A stretch of 64,000 nucleotides of DNA from Streptomyces galbus (lineage in GTDB: Bacteria > Actinomycetota > Actinomycetes > Streptomycetales > Streptomycetaceae), in contig NZ_SZPR01000012.1 of the NCBI RefSeq assembly GCF_005280195.1, positions 62,001 to 126,000 on the forward strand, in the 5' to 3' direction. A program made the position numbers and the translations under genes. Under the pieces are notes generated by a model. The model saw nothing but the letters and a program-made list of their open reading frames with translations. It had not been told where the DNA came from and did not search any database. This document shows, piece after piece, positions 55,151 to 62,047 of the stretch (its first letter is position 1; the number at the start of each line of letters is the position of its first letter).

Positions 55151-56077
55151 GTGAGTGAGACACCGCACGACGGCCGTGCGCCACGGGTGCTCCCGTCGTC
55201 CGACGCGGGCCTGGCCCCGGCGGAGCTGGCCTCGAAGTACGGTCTGTCCGTCAGCGGTGCCCGGCCCCCGGTGCCCGCGTACCTGCGCCGGCTCTGGGAC
55301 CGGCGCCACTTCGTCCTGGCCTTCTCCTCGGCGAAGCTGGCCGCCCAGTACAGCCAGGCCCGGCTCGGCCAGCTCTGGCAGGTGGCGACACCGCTGCTGA
55401 ACGCGGCCGTGTACTTCATGGTCTTCGGGCTGATCCTGGGGGCCGGCCGGGGCATGCCCAAGGACGTCTACATTCCCTTCCTGGTCACCGGGGTCTTCGT
55501 GTTCACCTTCACGCAGAGCTCGGTGATGTCCGGGGTGCGGGCGATCTCCGGCAACCTGGGCCTGGTGCGCGCACTGCACTTCCCGCGCGCCGCGCTGCCC
55601 CTGTCGCTGTGCCTCCAGCAGCTCCAGCAACTGCTGTACTCGATGATCGTGCTGTTCCTGGTGGTCGTCGGCTTCGGCAGCTACCCGGACCTGTCGTGGG
55701 CGCTGATCCCGGCGGTGCTGGCCCTGCAGTTCTGCTTCAACTCCGGGCTGGCGATGATCGTCGCGCGGGCCGGGGCGCACACCCCCGACCTGGCGCAGCT
55801 CATGCCGTTCGTGCTGCGCACCTGGATGTACGCCTCCGGCGTGATGTTCTCCATCCCGGTCTTCCTCGCCGACAAGCCGCAGTGGATCGCGAACGTCCTG
55901 CAGTGGAACCCGGCCGCCCTGTACATGGACCTCATGCGCTTCGCGCTCATCGAGGAGTACGGCGCCGAGAACCTGCCCGACCACGCCTGGGCCGTCGCGG
56001 GCGGCTGGGCGGTGTTCGTCGCGCTCGGCGGCTTCCTGTTCTTCTGGCAGGCCGAGGAGAAGTACGGCCGTGGCTGA
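55151..56077 (+). CDS. ABC-2 type polysaccharide/teichoic-acid exporter permease (TagG/Wzm-like)
   Basis: 308 aa, six membrane helices after a ~70-residue cytoplasmic N-terminus. LKA.Y.QARLGQLWQVATPLLNAAVYFMVFG-type amphipathic start (here KLAAQYSQARLGQLWQVATP), ALHFPRAALPLSLCLQQLQQ, and LQWNPAALYMDLMR near the C-terminus are the TagG/Wzm family pattern. GTG start with GAAGG upstream, 45 bp after the glycosyltransferase. Its 3' end overlaps the ATPase gene by 8 bp. Confidence 0.92.
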   Translation: MSETPHDGRAPRVLPSSDAGLAPAELASKYGLSVSGARPPVPAYLRRLWDRRHFVLAFSSAKLAAQYSQARLGQLWQVATPLLNAAVYFMVFGLILGAGRGMPKDVYIPFLVTGVFVFTFTQSSVMSGVRAISGNLGLVRALHFPRAALPLSLCLQQLQQLLYSMIVLFLVVVGFGSYPDLSWALIPAVLALQFCFNSGLAMIVARAGAHTPDLAQLMPFVLRTWMYASGVMFSIPVFLADKPQWIANVLQWNPAALYMDLMRFALIEEYGAENLPDHAWAVAGGWAVFVALGGFLFFWQAEEKYGRG

Positions 56078-56963
56078 CGAGACGCGGGCCGCACCCGCAC
56101 CCGCTCCCGCGCCGGCCGCCGACGCCGGCCCGGCGGACGCCGCCGAGGGCCGGCGCCTCCCGTGGGCCCCGGCCTGCGCCCTCGACGACACCGCGGGGAG
56201 GGTGCCGACGGTCGTCGTCGACGACGTGCACATCGTCTACCGCGTGCACGGCGCCGGGTCGGGCCGGGGCGGCGCCACCGCCGCGCTCAGCCGGATGCTG
56301 CGCCGGGGCGCGGGCGACGCCGAGCGGGGCGTGCGCACGGTGCACGCGGTGCGAGGGGTGTCCTTCACCGCCCACCGGGGCGAGGCCATCGGCCTGATCG
56401 GCTCGAACGGCTCCGGCAAGTCGACCCTGCTGCGGGCCATCGCCGGCCTGCTGCCGCCCGAGCGCGGCCGGGTCTACACCGACGGCCAGCCGTCCCTGCT
56501 CGGGGTGAACGCCGCCCTGATGGGCGACCTGACCGGGGAGCGCAACGTCGTCCTGGGCGGTCTGGCCATGGGCATGTCCCGGGAGCAGATCAAGGAGCGC
56601 TACCAGGAGATCGTCGACTTCTCCGGCATCAACGACAAGGGCGACTTCATCTCCCTGCCGATGCGCACCTACTCCTCCGGCATGCAGGCCCGCTTGCGGT
56701 TCTCCATCGCCGCCGCCAAGGACCACGACGTCCTGATGATCGACGAGGCGCTGGCCACCGGCGACGCCAAGTTCCGCGCCCGCTCCGAGGCCCGGGTGCG
56801 CGAGCTGCGCGAGCACGCCGGCACGGTGTTCCTGGTCAGCCACAGCAACCAGTCCATCCGTGACACCTGCAACCGGGTGCTGTGGCTGGAGCGCGGCGAG
56901 CTGCGCCTGGACGGCCCCACCGAAGAGGTCCTGCGCGCCTACGAGAAGTTCTCGGGCAGGTAG
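56070..56963 (+). CDS. ABC exporter ATPase (TagH/Wzt-like)
   Basis: 297 aa. Walker A GSNGSGKST (Lys117), Q-loop region, signature YSSGMQARL, Walker B DVLMIDEALATGD, and H-loop LVSHSNQS. A ~75-residue N-terminal extension (Ala/Pro-rich) precedes the ABC domain; the extra loop SRMLRRGAGDAERG before VHAVRGVSF is normal for TagH. No C-terminal carbohydrate-binding domain, so unlike long Wzt it should not read the glycan end. Last gene before the hopanoid leader. Confidence 0.93.
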   Translation: MADETRAAPAPAPAPAADAGPADAAEGRRLPWAPACALDDTAGRVPTVVVDDVHIVYRVHGAGSGRGGATAALSRMLRRGAGDAERGVRTVHAVRGVSFTAHRGEAIGLIGSNGSGKSTLLRAIAGLLPPERGRVYTDGQPSLLGVNAALMGDLTGERNVVLGGLAMGMSREQIKERYQEIVDFSGINDKGDFISLPMRTYSSGMQARLRFSIAAAKDHDVLMIDEALATGDAKFRARSEARVRELREHAGTVFLVSHSNQSIRDTCNRVLWLERGELRLDGPTEEVLRAYEKFSGR

Positions 56964-57333
56964 CCGGGCCCGGTCACGACACGCCCGGAGCCCCGCCGGA
57001 ACTGCCCGGCCGGACTCCGCGTCTGCAAAGGAAGCGTCAACTCCTGTGTTCCTTAGGAATCTTGACGCCAATCGGTGTGTTGTTGTGATGTGCGGGACAC
57101 CCCCGCGATCGTCTGTGCGCTGTACAACGTAAGCTGTACCGGTCCCGAAAGGCGGCAAGTGGGGCGATAACGCGCGACACCCTCGGACCGGTCCGCCCGG
57201 CGGGCGGCCGGGCGGCGTGTCCGAAATAGTGTGTATTGGGTCGGCGGTGTAGAACGGGAGATGTGACGGCAATGGCTACGGAGACTCCCCGGCTCGACAC
57301 AGCACGCGCCGTCCCTGCCCCGGGCAGCGCACG
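56964..57333. other. 370-bp upstream region of the hopanoid operon
   Basis: No full gene. Elements in order: perfect palindrome TTCCTTAGGAA (57049-57059); possible promoter TTGACG (57062-57067), 18-nt spacer, TGATGT (57086-57091); direct repeat GCTGTAC at 57119 and 57133, which also forms an inverted GTACA/TGTAC pair; hairpin CCGCCC-GGC-GGGCGG (57193-57207); TANNNT-type TAGTGT; a start-stop ATGTGA at 57261; and a 21-codon frame ending on the hpnC start. No -35 partner for the late boxes could be fixed. Confidence 0.55.
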
Positions 57334-57337
57334 GTGA
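57272..57337 (+). CDS. Possible 21-aa leader peptide coupled to hpnC
   Basis: ATG 57272, with GGGAG about 11 nt upstream, opens 21 codons (MATETPRLDTARAVPAPGSA...) and the stop TGA 57335-57337 overlaps hpnC's GTG (GTGA). hpnC itself has no good ribosome-binding site, so its translation may depend on ribosomes finishing this frame. Not a known family. Confidence 0.5.
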   Translation: MATETPRLDTARAVPAPGSAR

Positions 57338-58233
57338 CGGGACCCACCACGCGCACCGGCGACCCCGAGCGGGACACCCTCGACAAGGCCGCGCACGAGA
57401 ACTTCCCCGTGGCCCCCTTCTTCCTGCCCCGCGACTGGCGCGACGACCTCATGGCCGTCTACGGCTTCGCCCGCCTCGTGGACGACATCGGCGACGGCGA
57501 CCTCGCCCCCGGCGGCGCCGACGCCCGGCTGCTCGGCGTGCCGGCGGACCGGGCCGGGGACCGGCTGGTCCTGCTGGACGCGTTCGAGGCCGACCTGCGG
57601 CGCGTCTTCGACGGCACCCCCCGCCACCCCCTGCTGCGCCGCCTGCAGCCGACCGTCCGGCGCCGCTCGCTCACCCCCGAGCCGTTCCTCGGCCTGATCG
57701 CCGCCAACCGCCAGGACCAGGTGGTCTCCCGCTACGAGACCTACGACGACCTGCTGGCCTACTGCGAGCTGTCCGCCAACCCCGTCGGCCGGCTCGTGCT
57801 CGCCGTCACCGGCACCTCGACCCCCGAGCGCGTGCGCCGCTCCGACGCGATCTGCACCGCGCTGCAGATCGTCGAACACCTCCAGGACGTGGCCGAGGAC
57901 CTCGGCCGCGACCGCATCTACCTGCCCGCCGAGGACATGAAGCGTTTTCACGTCCAGGAGGCGGATCTCGCCACGGCCGGCGCGAGCGCATCGGTGCGCG
58001 CCCTGGTCGCGTACGAGGCGCAACGCGCCCGCGATCTCCTGAATGAGGGCGCCCCCCTGGTGGGTAGCGTCAACGGCAGGCTCAGACTGCTGCTCGCGGG
58101 GTTCGTGGCGGGGGGGAGGGCGGCGATCCACGCGATCGCCGCCGCCGAGTACGACGTCCTTCCCGGCCCGCCGAGGCCCGGCAAGCTCCGGCTGCTGCGC
58201 GAGGTGGGCGTGACCCTGCGAGGAAAGGGGTGA
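57334..58233 (+). CDS. hpnC: Hydroxysqualene synthase HpnC
   Basis: 299 aa, squalene/phytoene synthase fold. First Asp-rich motif RLVDDIGDG (Asp50-Asp54) and second EHLQDVAEDLGRDRIYLPAED bind Mg-diphosphate. HENFPVAPFFLP near the N-terminus marks the HpnC subgroup. Known route: HpnD makes presqualene diphosphate from two FPP, HpnC converts it to hydroxysqualene, and HpnE reduces this to squalene. GTG start overlaps the leader stop by GTGA; its own stop overlaps hpnD (GTGA). Confidence 0.93.
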   Translation: MTGPTTRTGDPERDTLDKAAHENFPVAPFFLPRDWRDDLMAVYGFARLVDDIGDGDLAPGGADARLLGVPADRAGDRLVLLDAFEADLRRVFDGTPRHPLLRRLQPTVRRRSLTPEPFLGLIAANRQDQVVSRYETYDDLLAYCELSANPVGRLVLAVTGTSTPERVRRSDAICTALQIVEHLQDVAEDLGRDRIYLPAEDMKRFHVQEADLATAGASASVRALVAYEAQRARDLLNEGAPLVGSVNGRLRLLLAGFVAGGRAAIHAIAAAEYDVLPGPPRPGKLRLLREVGVTLRGKG

Positions 58234-59195
58234 TCCGGACCGTGGAGTCTCCGCCACCCGCGTCCGCACCGGTACTCGCCGCCTACAGCTACTGCGAAGC
58301 CGTCACCGGGCAGCAGGCCCGCAACTTCGCCTACGGCATCAGGCTGCTGCCCACACCCAAGCGCCGGGCGATGTCCGCGCTGTACGCGTTCTCCCGGCGC
58401 GTCGACGACATCGGCGACGGCGCGCTGCCCGCCGACGTCAAGGTCGCCCGGCTGGAGGACACCCGGGCCCTGCTCGACCGGATCCGCGCGGGCAAGGTGG
58501 AGGAGGACGACACCGACCCCGTCGCGGTCGCCCTCACCCACGCCGCGGACGCCTTCCCGATCCCGCTGGGCGGCCTGGACGAGCTGATCGACGGCGTCCT
58601 GATGGACGTGCGCGGCGAGACCTACGAGACCTGGGACGACCTGAAGGTCTACTGCCGCTGCGTGGCCGGCGCCATCGGCCGGCTCTCCCTCGGCGTGTTC
58701 GGCACCGAGACCGGCGCGCGCGGCGCCGAGCGCGCCGCGGAGTACGCCGACACGCTGGGCCTGGCCCTGCAGCTCACCAACATCCTGCGCGACGTGCGCG
58801 AGGACGCCGAGGGCGGACGCACCTACCTGCCGTCGGACGACCTCGCGAAGTTCGGCTGCTCCGCCGGGTTCGACGGGCCCACCCCGCCCGAGGGCGCCGA
58901 CTTCACGGGCCTGGTGCACTTCGAGGTGCGCCGCGCCCGCGCCCTGTTCGCCGAGGGCTACCGGCTGCTGCCCCTGCTCGACCGGCGCAGCGGCGCCTGC
59001 GTCGCCGCCATGGCCGGCATCTACCGTCGCCTGCTGGACCGCATCGAACGCGACCCCGAGGCCGTCCTGCGCGGCCGGGTCTCGCTGCCCGGCCGGGAGA
59101 AGGCCTACGTCGCCGTGCGCGGACTGTCCGGCCTGGACACCCGGCACGTCTCCCGCCGCTCGCCCGCCCGGCAGGCCACCCGGAGGCGGATCTGA
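58230..59195 (+). CDS. hpnD: Presqualene diphosphate synthase HpnD
   Basis: 321 aa paralogue of HpnC. The motifs are SRRVDDIGDG and LTNILRDVREDAEGGRTYLP, with ALYAFSRRVDD typical of the HpnD/phytoene-synthase group. Joins two farnesyl diphosphates to presqualene diphosphate. GTG start with 4-bp overlap. The C-terminal tail is rich in Arg (SRRSPARQATRRRI). A 148-bp gap before hpnE holds no gene. Confidence 0.93.
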   Translation: MIRTVESPPPASAPVLAAYSYCEAVTGQQARNFAYGIRLLPTPKRRAMSALYAFSRRVDDIGDGALPADVKVARLEDTRALLDRIRAGKVEEDDTDPVAVALTHAADAFPIPLGGLDELIDGVLMDVRGETYETWDDLKVYCRCVAGAIGRLSLGVFGTETGARGAERAAEYADTLGLALQLTNILRDVREDAEGGRTYLPSDDLAKFGCSAGFDGPTPPEGADFTGLVHFEVRRARALFAEGYRLLPLLDRRSGACVAAMAGIYRRLLDRIERDPEAVLRGRVSLPGREKAYVAVRGLSGLDTRHVSRRSPARQATRRRI

Positions 59196-59343
59196 TGGGC
59201 GCGCCGGGCGACGCACCGGGCCCGGGTGATCGAACCGGCGCGCCGCGGCACGCAACCCGGCGCCGCGGCGCGGCGTCCCTGAGGACATCGGCCGGTCGTG
59301 CAGGGTGTCGGCAGCACGACCGGCAGACAGGGGAGGACGCACG

Positions 59344-60801
59344 ATGAGCGACGGCACGCAGTCGCCCGGGGCGATCGCCGGCGCCTCGGCGCGCGCGGGC
59401 CGCGAGGGCCCGGCCGACGGCACCAGCGGCCGCCACGCCGTGGTGGTCGGCGGCGGGCTCGCCGGCATCACCGCCGCGCTGGCGCTCGCCGACGCCGGCG
59501 TGCGCGTCACCCTGCTCGAAGGCCGCCCCCGGCTCGGCGGCCTGGCCTTCTCGTTCCGCCGCGGCGACCTCACCGTCGACAACGGCCAGCACGTCTACCT
59601 GCGCTGCTGCACCGCCTACCGGTGGTTCCTCGACCGGATCGAGGGCAGCGCGCTGGCCCCGCTGCAGGACCGCCTGGACGTGCCCGTGGTCGACGTCGCC
59701 AAGCCCGAGGGCCGACGGCTCGGCAGGCTGCGGCGCGACGCCCTGCCCGTGCCCCTGCACCTGGGGCGCGGCCTCGCCACCTATCCGCACCTCTCGCTCG
59801 CCGAACGCGCCCGGGTCGGCCGGGCCGCGCTCGCGCTGAAGGCCCTCGACCTCACCGATCCGGCGCTGGACACGCAGGACTTCGGCAGCTGGCTCACCGC
59901 CCACGGTCAGTCCGCGCGCGCCGTGGAGGCCCTGTGGGACCTGGTCGGGGTCGCCACCCTCAACGCGGTCGCGGGCGACGCCTCGCTCGCGCTCGCCGCG
60001 ATGGTGTTCAAGACCGGTCTGCTGTCCGACCCGGGAGCGGCCGACATCGGCTGGGCCCGCGTGCCGCTGGGCGACCTGCACGACCGGCTGGCCCGCAAGG
60101 CGCTCGACTCCGCGGGCGTGCGCACCGAGGTCCGTACACGCGTCACCTCCCTCTCCCAGAACGAGAACGGGAGCTGGAGCGTTCAGGTTCCCGGCGAGAC
60201 GCTGCACGCCGACGCCGTCGTCCTCGCCGTACCCCAGCGCGAGACGCACGACCTGCTGCCGGCCGGGGCCCTCGACGCCCCCGAGCGACTGCTCGCCCTC
60301 GGCACCGCGCCCATCCTCAACGTGCACGTCGTCTACGACCGCAAGGTGCTCACCGCGCCCTTCCTCGCGGCCCTCGGCACCCCCCTGCAGTGGGTGTTCG
60401 ACCGCACCGACGCCTCCGGGCTGCGCGAGGGCCAGTACCTCGCGGTGTCCCAGTCGGCCGCACAGGACGAGATCGACGCGCCCGTGGCCGTGCTGCGCGA
60501 GCGCTACCTGCCCGAGCTGGAGCGGCTGCTGCCCGCGGCCCGCGGCGCCGGGGTGAAGGACTTCTTCGTCACCCGGGAGCGCACCGCGACGTTCGCTCCC
60601 GCCCCCGGCGCCGGACGGCTCAGGCCCGGCGCCCGCACCAAGGCACCCGGCCTGTACCTGGCCGGGGCGTGGACCGCCACCGGGTGGCCCGCGACCATGG
60701 AGAGTGCGGTCCGCAGCGGCGTGAGCGCGGCCGACGCCGCCCTCGGCGCCCTGGGCCGGTCCCGCGACCGCCTCCCGGAGTTCCTCGGGGAGGCCGCATG
60801 A
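59344..60801 (+). CDS. hpnE: Hydroxysqualene dehydroxylase HpnE
   Basis: 485 aa FAD-dependent amine oxidase/phytoene desaturase-type protein. ADP-binding VVVGGGLAGITAALALADAG (~residue 37), GRPRLGGLAFSF, and C-terminal GLYLAGAWTATGWPATMESAVRSG (FAD ribityl site) are clear. It reduces hydroxysqualene to squalene. ATG 59344 follows GGGGAGGAC; an upstream in-frame start (59305) gives a non-conserved extension. Stop overlaps an upstream in-frame ATG of the prenyl synthetase gene. Confidence 0.92.
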   Translation: MSDGTQSPGAIAGASARAGREGPADGTSGRHAVVVGGGLAGITAALALADAGVRVTLLEGRPRLGGLAFSFRRGDLTVDNGQHVYLRCCTAYRWFLDRIEGSALAPLQDRLDVPVVDVAKPEGRRLGRLRRDALPVPLHLGRGLATYPHLSLAERARVGRAALALKALDLTDPALDTQDFGSWLTAHGQSARAVEALWDLVGVATLNAVAGDASLALAAMVFKTGLLSDPGAADIGWARVPLGDLHDRLARKALDSAGVRTEVRTRVTSLSQNENGSWSVQVPGETLHADAVVLAVPQRETHDLLPAGALDAPERLLALGTAPILNVHVVYDRKVLTAPFLAALGTPLQWVFDRTDASGLREGQYLAVSQSAAQDEIDAPVAVLRERYLPELERLLPAARGAGVKDFFVTRERTATFAPAPGAGRLRPGARTKAPGLYLAGAWTATGWPATMESAVRSGVSAADAALGALGRSRDRLPEFLGEAA

Positions 60802-60860
60802 CAGCCGATCTGCGTGGGCCACGCCCCCGTACCTCCGGCACCGCAACAAGAGGAGAAACA

Positions 60861-61925
60861 GTGCCCCCTGTGCCCCCGGCCACGACTGCCGCCGCGGTGG
60901 ACGTGTCCGCGCTGCTGGAGCGCGGCCGGACCCTGGCCACCCCGGTGCTGCGGGCGGCCGTCGACCGCCTGGCGCCGCCCATGGACACGGTCGCCGCCTA
61001 CCACTTCGGCTGGATCGACGCCCAGGGCAACCCCGCGCACGGCGACGGGGGCAAGGCGGTGCGCCCCGCCCTGGCCGTGCTGTCCGCCGAGGTCACCGGG
61101 GCCCGGCCGGAGACGGGCGTACCCGGCGCGGTCGCCGTCGAGCTGGTCCACAACTTCTCGCTGCTGCACGACGACCTGATGGACGGCGACGAGCAGCGCC
61201 GCCACCGGGACACCGTGTGGAAGGTGCACGGCCCCGCCCAGGCGATCCTGGTCGGCGACGCCCTGTTCGCCCTCGCCAACGAGCTGCTGCTGGAACTCGG
61301 CACCGTCGAGGCCGGCCGCGCCACCCGCCGGCTGACCAGCGCCACCCGCGCCCTGATCGACGGCCAGGCCCAGGACATCTCCTACGAGCACCGCGACCGC
61401 GTCAGCGTCGAGGAGTGCCTCGAGATGGAGGGCAACAAGACCGGCGCCCTGCTGGCCTGCGCCAGCTCCATCGGCGCGGTGCTCGGCGGCGCCGACGACG
61501 CGACCGCCGACGCCCTGGAGAAGTACGGCTACCACCTCGGCCTGGCCTTCCAGGCGGTCGACGACCTCCTCGGCATCTGGGGCGACCCGGAGGCCACGGG
61601 CAAGCAGACCTGGAGCGACCTGCGCCAGCGCAAGAAGTCCCTGCCGGTGGTCGCCGCCCTCGCCGCGGGCGGCGACGCCTCCGAGCAGCTCGGCGACATC
61701 CTCGCCGCCGACGCCAAGAGCAGTGACTTCGAGACCTTCTCCGAGGAGGAGTTCGCCGCCCGGGCCCGGCTCATCGAGGAGGCGGGCGGCCGCGAGTGGA
61801 CCGCCCAGGAAGCACGCCGTCAGCACACCATCGCCATCGAAGCCCTCGACGCCGTCGACATGCCCGGCGAGGTCCGGGCCCGGTTCACGGCGCTCGCCGA
61901 CTTCGTCGTCGTACGAAAGAGATGA
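60861..61925 (+). CDS. Polyprenyl synthetase (FPP/GGPP synthase family)
   Basis: 354 aa from GTG 60861, chosen because AAGAGGAGAAACA gives a near-perfect ribosome-binding site. In-frame ATG 60798 (ATGA overlap with hpnE) would add 21 residues and is the alternative. First Asp-rich motif DDLMD (Asp104-Asp108) in LLHDDLMDGD, second FQAVDDLLGIWGD, and GGKAVRP for IPP binding. Supplies the prenyl diphosphate (probably FPP) to HpnD. DMAPP can come from idi at 47 kb. Confidence 0.93.
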   Translation: MPPVPPATTAAAVDVSALLERGRTLATPVLRAAVDRLAPPMDTVAAYHFGWIDAQGNPAHGDGGKAVRPALAVLSAEVTGARPETGVPGAVAVELVHNFSLLHDDLMDGDEQRRHRDTVWKVHGPAQAILVGDALFALANELLLELGTVEAGRATRRLTSATRALIDGQAQDISYEHRDRVSVEECLEMEGNKTGALLACASSIGAVLGGADDATADALEKYGYHLGLAFQAVDDLLGIWGDPEATGKQTWSDLRQRKKSLPVVAALAAGGDASEQLGDILAADAKSSDFETFSEEEFAARARLIEEAGGREWTAQEARRQHTIAIEALDAVDMPGEVRARFTALADFVVVRKR

Positions 61926-62047
61926 TCACTATCGGTCGAATAACCCTCGCGTAGTCGCCGGCCGGTGCCCCTGGGCGCCGACCCTCAGCACCGGCCGACG
62001 GCGGACCCACAGCAGCACGACTTGCACGACTGCACGAAGGGGAAGCC

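Noticed and set aside
59298..61925. 875-aa frame joining hpnE and the prenyl synthetase
   Set aside because: The first two thirds are a wrong-frame reading of hpnE. Only the part from 60861 (or 60798) is coding.
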